From Actinokineospora diospyrosa (lineage in GTDB: Bacteria; Actinomycetota; Actinomycetes; Mycobacteriales; Pseudonocardiaceae), in the NCBI RefSeq assembly GCF_024171925.1, contig NZ_JAMTCO010000018.1, positions 140,622-204,621 on the forward strand: a DNA stretch of 64,000 nucleotides. Direction: 5' to 3'. Below the pieces are notes generated by a model. It had not been told where the DNA came from, did no database searches, and saw only the letters and a program-made list of their open reading frames with translations. The position numbers and the translations under genes are program-made. Each line of letters opens with the position of its first letter. The first letter of the stretch is position 1. Shown one piece after another: positions 37,202 through 46,600 of this stretch.

Positions 37202-38641
37202 TCAGTCGAGCAGGGCGTCGACGAACGCGCGCGGGTCGAACGGCGCGAGGTCGTCGGCCCCCTCACCGAGGCCGACCAGCTTCACCGGGACGCCGAGCTC
37301 GCGCTGCACCTGGAAGACGATGCCGCCCTTGGCGGTGCCGTCGAGCTTGGTCAGCACGATGCCGGTGACGGCGACGACCTCGCCGAACACCCTGGCCTGG
37401 GTGAGCCCGTTCTGACCGGTGGTGGCGTCGAGGACGAGGAGGACCTCGTCCACCTCGGCCTGCTTCTCCACCACCCGCTTGACCTTGCCCAGCTCGTCCA
37501 TCAGGCCGGTCTTGGTGTGCAGCCTGCCCGCGGTGTCGACCAGGACGGTGTCGACGGCGCTCTCCTTGCCGAGCTTCACCGCGTCGAACGCGACGGCGGC
37601 CGGGTCGGCCCCCTCCTTGCCCCGGACCACCTGGGCACCCACGCGGTCGGCCCACGTCTGGAGCTGGTCGGCGGCGGCGGCGCGGAACGTGTCGGCAGCG
37701 CCAAGAACGACGGTGCGACCGTCGGCGACGAGGACCCGGGCGAGCTTGCCGGTCGTGGTGGTCTTGCCGGTGCCGTTGACGCCAACGACCAGGATGACGG
37801 CGGGCTGCTGGGCATCCCCGTCGCCGTGCGGCAACGCGCGCACCGCGCGGTCCATGTCGGGTCGCAGCGCGTCCACCAAGACCTCGCGCAGGAGCGTGCG
37901 GGCCTGCTCGGGGGTGCGCACCCCCCGGGAGACGAGTTCGGCGCGGAGCCGGTCGACGATCTCCTGGGTGGTGGTGGCGCCGAGGTCGGCGAGCAGCAGG
38001 GTGTCCTCGACCTCGGTCCAGGAGTCCTCGTCCAGGTCGCCCGCGCCGAGCAGGCCGAGCAGGCCCTGGCCGAGGGTGGAGCGGCTGCGGGCGAGCCTGC
38101 CGCGCAGGCGTTCCAACCGGCCGGAGGTCGGCGCGATCTCCTCGACGGGTTCCGCGGGCGCCGGGGCGACCTCGGGCTCGACGACCTCCGGGACGACCGG
38201 CGCCGGGATGGCGGGCTCGGCGGCGGGCAGCTCCGGCTCGGTGCTACCCGGCTCGGTGCTACCCGGCGCAGTGCTACCCGGCGCAGCGGAGTCGCGGGTG
38301 TCGGGCTCGGCGGGGGCAGGCGTCGCGGTGTCGGGCAGGGTGATGTCGACGATCGGCCGCTTGGGTGAGTCGCGGGGCACCGACGCGTCGTCGCCGACGC
38401 CGGGCTGGCCGTCCACCTCGGTGCGCTCGCCAGCCGGGTGCGGCGGTGCCGCGGCGCCGCCCTTGGCGAGGCTGATCCCGCCGCCCGCCTGGTAGCCGCC
38501 GCCCTTGGGGCGCTCGGTGACCTGCGGCTTGCGCTGCTCCAGGCTGATCCGCCTGCGCTTGGCGAGCACCACCCCGGAGACCAGGGCGGCGACCAGCACC
38601 ACCAGCGCGACGACGAGGACGACGATCAGGGTGTTCGACAC
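37202..38641 (-). CDS. ftsY: Signal recognition particle receptor FtsY
   Basis: Membrane-associated GTPase that receives Ffh-ribosome complexes. From GTG at 38641 (GAGGA upstream) the protein has 479 residues: an N-terminal membrane helix (TLIVVLVVALVVLVAALVSG), about 150 residues of Pro/Ala/Glu-rich linker with an imperfect STAPGSTEPGSTEPE repeat, then the NG domain (GVNGTGKTTTTGKLA, DTAGRLHTK, TKLDGTAKGG). The membrane helix is typical of actinobacteria. In most relatives ftsY is next to smc; here about 5 kb of other genes separate them. Confidence 0.96.
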   Translation of the reverse strand: MSNTLIVVLVVALVVLVAALVSGVVLAKRRRISLEQRKPQVTERPKGGGYQAGGGISLAKGGAAAPPHPAGERTEVDGQPGVGDDASVPRDSPKRPIVDITLPDTATPAPAEPDTRDSAAPGSTAPGSTEPGSTEPELPAAEPAIPAPVVPEVVEPEVAPAPAEPVEEIAPTSGRLERLRGRLARSRSTLGQGLLGLLGAGDLDEDSWTEVEDTLLLADLGATTTQEIVDRLRAELVSRGVRTPEQARTLLREVLVDALRPDMDRAVRALPHGDGDAQQPAVILVVGVNGTGKTTTTGKLARVLVADGRTVVLGAADTFRAAAADQLQTWADRVGAQVVRGKEGADPAAVAFDAVKLGKESAVDTVLVDTAGRLHTKTGLMDELGKVKRVVEKQAEVDEVLLVLDATTGQNGLTQARVFGEVVAVTGIVLTKLDGTAKGGIVFQVQRELGVPVKLVGLGEGADDLAPFDPRAFVDALLD

Positions 38642-38769
38642 CGGGCCATCCTCGCATCCCGGGTCCGCGCGGTGCCCGACACCGGCCGGGGGTGGGCCGG
38701 TCATGGTCCAATAAGTCCTCGGCGACCTTGTGCCCCACCCCGTACCCCAACCCGGCGGGAGTCGTTTCC

Positions 38770-40311
38770 GTGCGCGTGCTCGATCTCGCGATCATCGTGG
38801 TGTTCCTGGTCGGCATGCCGCTGCTGGGGGTGCTCATCGGCGGCAAGCAGCGCTCGGCGAAGGACTACTTCGTCGGCGACGGGAAGATCTCCTGGTGGGT
38901 GGCCTGCCTGTCGGTGGTGTCGGCAGAGACGTCCACGCTGACCGTCCTGAGCGTGCCGACCGTGGCCTACCTCGGGGCGTTCACCTACCTGCAACTGGCG
39001 ATCGGTTATGTCATCGGCCGAACGGTGGTCGCCTTCGTCCTCTTGCCGCGCTACGTCGCCGGGAACATGACCACCGCTTACAACTACCTGGGGCAACGGT
39101 TCGGGGGTGGGTTGCAGGCGACGGCGTCGGTGACGTTCCTGCTCACCCGGCTGCTCGCCGACGGCGTGCGCCTCTTCGCGACGGCCATCCCGGTGAAGGT
39201 GGTGCTGGCGGCGTATGGAGTGGACGCCGCCTATTGGCAGATCACCGCGGTGCTAGGTGTGGCGATGGTGGCCTACACGTTCTTCGGCGGGGTCCGCGCG
39301 GTCGTGTGGGTCGATGCCATCCAGATGCTCTGGTACGTCCTGGGCGGTGCAGCCGTGATCTGGGTCTTGTCGACACGGCTGCCGGACGGGTGGTTCGGCG
39401 CGGCGGTCGACGCGGGCAAGACCCAGCTGTTCGACCTCAGCTCCGCGCCGTTGAGCAACCCCTACGCGGCCGTCACCGCGGTCCTGGGCGGGGCGGTGCT
39501 GTCGATGGCCTCGCACGGCGCCGACCAGCTCGTCGTGCAGCGGCTCATGGCCTGCAACGACGTGCGGGCCAGCCAGAAGGCGCTGATCGCCAGCGGTGTC
39601 GTGGTGTTCCTGCAGTTCGGGATGTTCCTGCTCATCGGCACCATGCTGTGGTCGTTCTACCGGGGGTTGGACCCGGTCTCGGGGCTGGGGTTGACCGCAC
39701 CGGACGAGCTGTTCGCCTCGTTCGTGGTGACCGAACTGCCCAGCGGCCTGTCCGGCTTCGTGATCGCGGGCATCCTCGCCGCCGCGTTGAGCTCGTCGTT
39801 GGGCGCGCTGGCCTCCTCCACGGTCTCCGACATCCACCAGCGCGTGGTGCGCCGGGAGGTGACCGACGCCGAGAAGCTGAAGCTGGGTCGGCTGTGGACG
39901 GTGGTGTGGGCGGGTGCCCTCATCGTGTTCGCGTCGCTGTTCACCACGACCAAGAACCCGATCGTCGAGACCGCGCTGGCCATCACCGGGTACACCTACG
40001 GCGCCCTGCTCGGCGCGTTCGTGCTCGGGCTGGTGGCCAAGCGGGCGCGGCAGGCCGACGCGATCGCCGCGTTCCTGGTGACGGTGGCGGTGATGGCGTT
40101 CGTGATCCTCGCGCTGAGGTTCAGCAAGTCGACCGGGGTGTTCCTCGGCGTGGACTTCACCAAGCCGGGCAAGGACTCGGTGGCGCTGGCGTTCCCCTGG
40201 TACACGCCGCTGGGGGTGGCGGTGACGCTGTTCGTGGGCGGATTGCTCTCCCTGCGCCACCGCACACATAGCCCTACCGAGAGCAACCCGACCGAGAACA
40301 AGCCTGCTTAG
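38770..40311 (+). CDS. Sodium/solute symporter (SSS family)
   Basis: Thirteen-helix transporter that couples solute uptake to sodium. From GTG at 38770 (GGGAG eight bases upstream) it has 513 residues, with SAETSTLTVLSVP in the first repeat and an ALSSSLGALASSTVSDIHQR segment characteristic of the family's sodium site. The substrate (sugar, monocarboxylate or other) cannot be told. The stop overlaps that of the convergent FAD oxidoreductase by 4 bp. One of the few plus-strand genes here. Confidence 0.9.
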   Translation: MRVLDLAIIVVFLVGMPLLGVLIGGKQRSAKDYFVGDGKISWWVACLSVVSAETSTLTVLSVPTVAYLGAFTYLQLAIGYVIGRTVVAFVLLPRYVAGNMTTAYNYLGQRFGGGLQATASVTFLLTRLLADGVRLFATAIPVKVVLAAYGVDAAYWQITAVLGVAMVAYTFFGGVRAVVWVDAIQMLWYVLGGAAVIWVLSTRLPDGWFGAAVDAGKTQLFDLSSAPLSNPYAAVTAVLGGAVLSMASHGADQLVVQRLMACNDVRASQKALIASGVVVFLQFGMFLLIGTMLWSFYRGLDPVSGLGLTAPDELFASFVVTELPSGLSGFVIAGILAAALSSSLGALASSTVSDIHQRVVRREVTDAEKLKLGRLWTVVWAGALIVFASLFTTTKNPIVETALAITGYTYGALLGAFVLGLVAKRARQADAIAAFLVTVAVMAFVILALRFSKSTGVFLGVDFTKPGKDSVALAFPWYTPLGVAVTLFVGGLLSLRHRTHSPTESNPTENKPA

Positions 40312-41732
40312 AAGATGCCTTGCTCCGGGGCCAAGATGCCGCGAGGGTCGAACCTGGCCTTCAAGCGGCGCACGCGGCTATAGGTGGCGCCGTAGTGGCG
40401 CTGCCAGTCCCCTGGTCGGCTCGGGATAGAGCCAATCGGGTACTGAGTGCCGCCGACCGCCAGTGCCCGCTCATAGGCGGAACGGTTATCGGCCAACAAC
40501 TTCTGAACCACGGCCTGGTCCGGCGGGGCTACCACGCGCAGGATGGACAAGAGGAACACGACAGGGCTATCGGGAAGCGACACCATCGGCCGGGTGATTC
40601 GCTTGCTGGCGAACGGGTACAGCAAGATCGGGCCGCCGCCGGTGTCCGCTGGCGTGAGCTTCGCGAGCAGACTCTCGACGTAAGAGTCGGTGACACGGTC
40701 CGGCAGGAACAGGTTGAGCCAAGGGTTGGGGAACTTAAGAGGGCGCAACTGCTCGACGACCGCGTAGACCCTGTTGAGCCAGTCGAAGTACGGCATCGGC
40801 GTGATCTCGGTCTTGGCGGCCTTGGGTAAACCGCGTAAGACGGCGTTGTCGTCGGGCGTGCTCGCGGAGTGGTAGATGCCGCCCTCCAGCAGGTAGCCCC
40901 AACCGCTGCCGGTCCAGGCAACCTGACCCTCCAGGTAGTCGAACCGACCATCGGCCAGCGCGATCCGCTGCGCGGCGGTCATGGACCGCAGGTCCGGGTA
41001 GCTGAGGTGGTAGATCCGGGCGGTTGTGGGGGCCTGGACCAGCCGCAGGGTCGCCCGCACGATCACCGCGTACTGGCCGAGGCCACCGAGCACGGCCTCG
41101 AACAGGTCCCGTTCGACGGTCGGCGAACACCGGACGAGCTTCCCCTCGCCGGTCACGACCTCCAGTTCCCGCACCGTGTCGACGAGCATCCCGTGGTGCG
41201 AGGTGGCACCACCGACACCGCCGACCGACAGCGTGCCGCCCACCGACAGTCCCAGGTAGTCGGTCGCGACCGGTGGCACCAACCCGGCAGCCAGCGCCGC
41301 CTTGGTGACCTCCAGCCACGTGGCGCCCGCGTCCACCACCGCGCCCGCCGCCGAGACCCGGTGCACCGCCGCGAGCGTCCGCGAGTCGATGACCACACCG
41401 GCCGGTGCCTGCGCCTGCCCGTACGTCGAGTGCCCCTGCCCGCGCACGGCGACCGGGATCCGGTGCTCGGCGGCGAACCGCACCACCTTCAGCACGTCGG
41501 TCACCGATCCCGGCCGCAGCACCGCGCGGGGGCGGCGGTGCGCGATCTGGCCGTAGTCGTCGGCGGCCTCGGCCAGCGCGGCCGCGTCGGTGACCAGCTC
41601 ACCGTCGAGGTGCGGCACCGGGATCCCGGCGGCACCGGCGTCGGCCTGGGCCTGGGTGACCCAGCCCAGGCCCAGCGCGTCGAACGCGACGACCGCGGCA
41701 CCGAGGGTGAGGACCTGACGGCGGTTGGGCAT
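40308..41732 (-). CDS. Tat-exported FAD-binding oxidoreductase, cytokinin-dehydrogenase-like
   Basis: Flavoprotein of the PCMH/VAO type. The 474-residue protein begins with a twin-arginine signal (MPNRRQVLTLGAAVVAF, cut after about residue 32). The FAD domain has VAVRGQGHSTYGQAQ, whose His binds FAD covalently in cytokinin dehydrogenases, then YLGLSVGGTLSVGGVGG. The C-terminal YGATYSRVRRLKARFDPRGILAP is the usual end of the family. Substrate unknown. Start ATG at 41732 with GAGGAG upstream. It converges on the SSS transporter. Confidence 0.88.
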   Translation of the reverse strand: MPNRRQVLTLGAAVVAFDALGLGWVTQAQADAGAAGIPVPHLDGELVTDAAALAEAADDYGQIAHRRPRAVLRPGSVTDVLKVVRFAAEHRIPVAVRGQGHSTYGQAQAPAGVVIDSRTLAAVHRVSAAGAVVDAGATWLEVTKAALAAGLVPPVATDYLGLSVGGTLSVGGVGGATSHHGMLVDTVRELEVVTGEGKLVRCSPTVERDLFEAVLGGLGQYAVIVRATLRLVQAPTTARIYHLSYPDLRSMTAAQRIALADGRFDYLEGQVAWTGSGWGYLLEGGIYHSASTPDDNAVLRGLPKAAKTEITPMPYFDWLNRVYAVVEQLRPLKFPNPWLNLFLPDRVTDSYVESLLAKLTPADTGGGPILLYPFASKRITRPMVSLPDSPVVFLLSILRVVAPPDQAVVQKLLADNRSAYERALAVGGTQYPIGSIPSRPGDWQRHYGATYSRVRRLKARFDPRGILAPEQGIF

Positions 41733-41784
41733 GCGGCTCTCCTCGCCAGAGATGATCAACAACCGGCGCCACGATAACCGCCGA

Positions 41785-42702
41785 TCACCGCAGCCGGTAG
41801 GCGACCAGTTCCAGGTGGAGGGTGAACCCGAGCGCGGTGAACATCCGCTCGGAGGCGTCGTTGCCCAGCGCGATCACCGCCGCGGCCTGGCACCGCACAC
41901 CCTGCTCGGCTGCCAGGGTGCGCAGCAGCGCCCGCACCAGCGACCGGCCCGCGCCCGCGTCGCGCATGTTGGGGTCGACGGCGACGTAGTCCACGTACAG
42001 CTCCTCTTGCTGCACAAACCCTGCCGCGTAGCCGATAACGCCATCAGCGCCGGTTAGCACTACCACTGTGTGGCCGCGGGTTCCGGCGACCACCTGCTCA
42101 CCGCTCGCGCTGCGGTTGGGAAAACATCGCTCGTGCAGATCGACGACCTGCGCTCGAGTAGCGGGGTCGCCGTTGAGCTTGCGCGGGCCAACGGTGTCCT
42201 CGGCCGCACTGATGAGGACCGACCGCAGCGCGGCACCGGTCAGGGTGAACACCCGGCTAGCGGCGCCTGCGGCGAACCCGTGCCTGGCGGCGAAGTCGCC
42301 TAGCAGCCGGTTGAGCCGGTGCCCGTAGAGCTCGAGGTCGGTGATCCCGGCGAGCAGCGGTGAGCCGGTGGCCAGGTCGAGCAGGTCGTCGGCGGTGTTG
42401 TGCCAGACCTGGCGGGCAGCCGGGTGCCCGGCGGGGACGTCGACGAACGGCCCGTACAGCCAGGCCCTGCCCTGCTCGGGGTCCGCCTCGACGCTGAGCA
42501 GGGCGCGCACCGCGCCGTGCCCGTCCACGCCGACGACCGCGCCGGTGGCCCAGTCGGGGGTCAGCCGGGTCAGCTCCTCGGCGACCTCCTCCCCGGTGGT
42601 GCCGTGGTAGCCGACGTGGTGGCCGGGGTCGGCCTGCAGCCGGGTCACCAGCTCGACCGCGGCGGGTAGGTCCGCCTCAGTGGCGGCGCGTATCGAATAC
42701 AT
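41785..42702 (-). CDS. GNAT acetyltransferase, two-domain
   Basis: The 305-residue protein appears to be a tandem GNAT: a diverged N-terminal half (YSIRAATEADLPAAVEL) and a functional-looking C-terminal half with LYVDYVAVDPNMRDAGAGRSLVRAL (acetyl-CoA loop of the R-x-x-G-x-G/A kind, here RDAGAG) and ALGNDASERMFTALGF. The substrate is unknown. It is 52 bp upstream of the FAD oxidoreductase on the same strand and may be transcribed with it. Confidence 0.83.
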   Translation of the reverse strand: MYSIRAATEADLPAAVELVTRLQADPGHHVGYHGTTGEEVAEELTRLTPDWATGAVVGVDGHGAVRALLSVEADPEQGRAWLYGPFVDVPAGHPAARQVWHNTADDLLDLATGSPLLAGITDLELYGHRLNRLLGDFAARHGFAAGAASRVFTLTGAALRSVLISAAEDTVGPRKLNGDPATRAQVVDLHERCFPNRSASGEQVVAGTRGHTVVVLTGADGVIGYAAGFVQQEELYVDYVAVDPNMRDAGAGRSLVRALLRTLAAEQGVRCQAAAVIALGNDASERMFTALGFTLHLELVAYRLR

Positions 42703-43044
42703 GGTCGAAATCGTGAACGCCGCACACGCCCCGGCGCGACCGGATTACCGACGGCGCGGGCCCGCCGAGCGGTGTCCACGATCCGGGACGGGCACCGCAC
42801 CGCTCCATGTGGACGGTCCGGCTGCGCACGGCGACCACGTCGCCGCAGGCAGTGACCGTGCCCAGCGCGTCGGCACCGATCGGCGACCACCGGTGGCCCG
42901 GATGGGCGCGTTCGTCGACCCGAGACGGTCCCGTTATTTGCGAAACGATCGGATCAGCCCATACTTTGTGCGATCCTCACCGCGACCCGCACGTGCGCGC
43001 GGGTTTGCGCTACCCCAGAGATCTCCCCAGGAAGGCCCCAGCCG
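42703..43044. other. Divergent intergenic region with a sigma-70-type promoter
   Basis: A 342-bp gap between the acetyltransferase and a small membrane protein. TTGCGA at 42938-42943 and TACTTT at 42962-42967, 18 bp apart, form a reasonable housekeeping promoter facing the membrane protein gene. No other structure seen. Confidence 0.5.
42938..42967 (+). promoter_or_regulatory. Promoter of the small membrane protein gene
   Basis: -35 TTGCGA and -10 TACTTT with 18-bp spacing; the start codon follows 77 bp after the -10 box. Confidence 0.5.
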
Positions 43045-43545
43045 ATGGCTAACTTCGACCCCAAGCGCGTCACCCCGATCGAGTGGGCGGGTATCGGCGC
43101 TGGCGCGCTGGCGTTCATCTTCAGCTTCTTCTCGTGGTACTCGGTGAGCTACGACGGCCCGAGCGGGCTCGGCTTCGGCTTCAACCAGTCGGCGAGCGCG
43201 TGGAGCCTGGGCATCGGCGGCTGGCTGCCCGTGCTGCTGCTCGTCGCCGCCGCGGTGATCCTGCTGCTGCCGCACTTCGGGACCGCGGTGCCGAACCTGG
43301 TCACCATCTGGCTCGGCCTCGCCGCCGGTGCCGTGGTGATCCTGCTCATCCGCTGGCTGACCCTGCCCAGCGCCTCGAGCTACGGCGTCGGTGACGACAA
43401 CTTCTCCGCGGGCGCGGGCTTCGGCCTCTACCTCGGTCTGCTCGCGGCGATCGCCTCCGCGGTGGGCGCGGGCTTGGCGTTCGCCAACACCCGCAAGGTC
43501 GTCCCGCCGCAGGCTCCCCCGGCCCCGGGTTACCCGGCCGCCTGA
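43045..43545 (+). CDS. Four-helix membrane protein of unknown function
   Basis: The 166-residue product has a short charged head (MANFDPKRVTPIEW), about four hydrophobic helices (WAGIGAGALAFIFSFFSWY, WLPVLLLVAAAVILLL, VTIWLGLAAGAVVILLI, FGLYLGLLAAIASAVGAGLAF split into two) and a Pro-rich cytoplasmic tail (PPQAPPAPGYPAA). I do not recognise a family. The first codons follow AGGAAGG. Transcribed convergently with smc and followed by a strong terminator. Confidence 0.8.
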   Translation: MANFDPKRVTPIEWAGIGAGALAFIFSFFSWYSVSYDGPSGLGFGFNQSASAWSLGIGGWLPVLLLVAAAVILLLPHFGTAVPNLVTIWLGLAAGAVVILLIRWLTLPSASSYGVGDDNFSAGAGFGLYLGLLAAIASAVGAGLAFANTRKVVPPQAPPAPGYPAA

Positions 43546-43558
43546 GCCAAGACGGACC

Positions 43559-43593
43559 AAAGCCCCGGCCGCACCCCCAGCGGCCGGGGCTTT
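43559..43593. terminator. Bidirectional terminator between the membrane protein and smc
   Basis: A perfect 14-bp stem, AAAGCCCCGGCCGC against GCGGCCGGGGCTTT, with a seven-base ACCCCCA loop, flanked by A-rich and T-rich ends (TTTCCTTT). It serves both convergent genes. Confidence 0.85.
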
Positions 43594-43648
43594 CCTTTGT
43601 CCACAGGGAGGTCCAGGCGGGATTTGTCCGGCTGGGACGCTCGGGCTC

Positions 43649-46600
43649 TTACTCCGCCGGAGCGGATTCCGACTCAGCGGGCGCGAGCTCGGTAGCCCCA
43701 ACAGTCCCTTCAGGCTCAACCGCCTCTTTGGACTCAAGATTGGCTTCGGGGGCGGCAGGCTCAACAGCCTCGGGTGCATCCGCCTCGACCGGGGCGGGCG
43801 CGGCCGGGATGGACTCCACCGCCGGTGCAGCCGCGGCTGCCGGGATGGCGACCGAGGGGACCTCCGCCCGGGCGGAGCGCTGGATGCGCTGGGAGATGAC
43901 CTGGGTGATGCCGTCGCCGCGCATGCTCACCCCGTAGAGCGCGTCGGCGATCTCCATGGTCGGCTTCTGGTGGGTGATGATGATCAGCTGCGAGCTGGCC
44001 CGCAGCTGCTCGAGCAGGCCGATCAGCCGCCGCATGTTGGTGTCGTCGAGCGCGGCCTCGACCTCGTCCATCACGTAGAACGGCGAGGGCCGGGCGCGGA
44101 AGATGGCGACCAGCATGGCCACCGCGACCAGGGACTTCTCCCCGCCGGAGAGCAGCGACAGGCGCTTGACCTTCTTGCCGGGCGGGCGGGCCTCGACGTC
44201 GACGCCGGTGCTGAGCATGTCCTCGGGCTCGGTGAGGATCATCCGCCCCTCGCCGCCGGGGAACAGCACGTTGAACACGGTGATGAACTCGCGCGCCACG
44301 TCCTCGTAGGCCGAGGCGAAAACCTCGAGGATCTTGTCGTCGACCTCCTTGATGACCGTCAGCAGGTCGCGCCGGGTCGCCTTGAGGTCCTCCAGCTGGG
44401 TGGAGAGGAACTTGTAGCGCTCCTCCAGCGCGGCGAACTCCTCCAGCGCCAGCGGGTTGACCTTGCCGAGCAGCGACAGGTCGCGCTCGGCGCGCTTGGC
44501 CCGCCGCGCCTGGGTTTCGCGGTCGTACGGGGTCGACGCGGGCATGGTCACTTCTTCGCCGCGCTCTTTGGCTGCCTCGTACTCGGCGAGCTCGCCGGGG
44601 CTCGGCGGCACGGGGACCTGCGGGCCGTACTCGGCGACCAAGTCCTCCAAGCCGATGCCGAACGTCTCGGCGATCTTGGTCTCCAGCTGCTCCAGCCGCA
44701 GCCGCTGCTCGGCGCGCAGCACCTCGTCGCGGTGCACTGCGTCGGTCAGCTTCTCCAGCTCGGTGCTCAGCTCGCGGACCTTGCCGCGCACCTCGGCGAG
44801 CACCCGCTCGCGTTCGGCGCGCTGGGCCTGGATCGCGTCGCGCTCCTGCGCGGAGCGGCCGAGGGACTCGGCGATGCGGCGCAGGGCCAGCTCACCGCCG
44901 TCGACGACGGCCTCGGCGATGGTGGCACCGCGCTTGCGCGAGGCCAGCGCCCGGGCGGAGCGCTCACGGGCCTCGCGCTCGGCGCGCGCGGCGCGGCGCA
45001 ACTGGTCGGCCTTGCCCTGCAGCGCGCGGTGGCGCTCCTCGGAGGTGCGCAGGGTCAGCCTGCTCTCCATCTCCTCCTGCCGGGCGGTGGCGAGCGCGGC
45101 GGTGAACTCGTCGCGCTCGGCGGAGTCCGGCTCGTCGTCGACGGCCTGCTCCTGCTCGACCACGGCGAGCCGCTCCTCCAGCTCGGCGAGCCGGGTGAGG
45201 GCGTCGGCGCGGGCCTGCTCGACCTTGGCGCGCTGGCCGCGGGTGCGCTCGGCCTCGGCCTCGGCGGAGCGCACGGCCGCGCGCAGCCGGTTGAGGCGCT
45301 CGGCGGAGCGGGCGGCGCGGACCTTGCCCTCGTTGAGGGCCTCCTTGACCGCGTCGACCTCGGTGCGCCGGGACTGCTGCTCGGCGCGGGCGCCCTCCAG
45401 GGCGGCGGAGGCCTGCTCGGCGGCGCGCTCGGCCGCCGAGAGCTTGGCGTTCGCCTCGTCCACGGCCGCTTGGACCTCGATGACGCTGCGGGCCTTCTCG
45501 GACCCGCCGACCGCCCAATGGGCGCCGAGGACATCGCCCTCGCTGGTCACCGCGCGCACCGCGGGGTGCAGCGCGACCAAGTCCTTGGCCTGGTCGAGGC
45601 CGTCGACCACGGCCATCCGGTCGAGGGCGCGGTGCACGGCGGGCACCAGGGCGTCGGGGGCGCGCACGAGGTCGACCGCCCAGCGGGCGCCCGGGGGCAG
45701 CGCGGGCCAGGTCGAGCGGTCCAGGGGGGTGTCCGGGCCGCCGATGAGCATCCCGGCCCGCCCGGCGTCGCCGGTGCGCAGCAGCCGCAGGGCGTCGAGG
45801 GCACCGTCGGGGTCGGCGACGGCGACGGCGTCGGCGACCGGACCCAGCGCGGCGGCCAGCGCGGCCTCGGCACCGGGTTCAACGGTCAACAGCGCGGCGA
45901 CCGACCCGAGCAGTCCCGGCAGGCGGCCGGAGGCGGCGAGCAGCGCGCCCGCCCCGTCCTTGCGGGACAGGCCCAGGGAGAGCGCGTCGACCCGGGCCCG
46001 CCAGGACGCGATGTCCTTCTCCGCCTGGCGTTCGGACCGGACCAGTTCCTCGACCCGGGCGCGGGCCGCGTCCAGGGAGGAGTTGGCCTGGCTGTTGCGC
46101 TCGGCGAGGGTGGCGTCGTCGGTGTCCTCGACACCGGTCTCCTCCTGGGCGACCGCCAGTTCCTCGGCGGCGATCTCGGCGCGCTCACTGGCCTCGCCGA
46201 GGGTGTAGGACAGGCGTTCGATCTCCTCGTCGGTGGCGCCCGCCTTGCTGCGGAACGCCTCGACCTGCCCGGCGAGGCGGGCGAGCCCCTCGCGGCGGTC
46301 GGCGATGGCGCGGACGGCGGCCATGTGCGCCTTCTCGGCCGCCTGCACCATCCGCTCCAGCTCGGCGCGCCGCTCGGTCGACTCGGCCAAGGTGTAGCGG
46401 GCTTCGGCGACGGCCTCGAACAGTTCGGCCTCGCGCATCGCGGTGTGCTCGGCCTCTTCTTCCAACTCTTCCGGGTCGCGACCGCCGCGCGGTGCGTCTA
46501 CCGCGGCCGACAGGTGCCGGGCTCGCTCGACAGCGAGCCGGACAGTGCCGCGTAGTCGCTCCTCTAGCGCGGAAAGCCGGTACCAAGTCTCTTGAGCAGC

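Noticed and set aside
43391..46555. A 1054-codon plus-strand ORF opposite smc
   Set aside because: Antisense shadow of smc with Leu/Gly/Arg-biased composition and no domain; caused by high GC at third positions.
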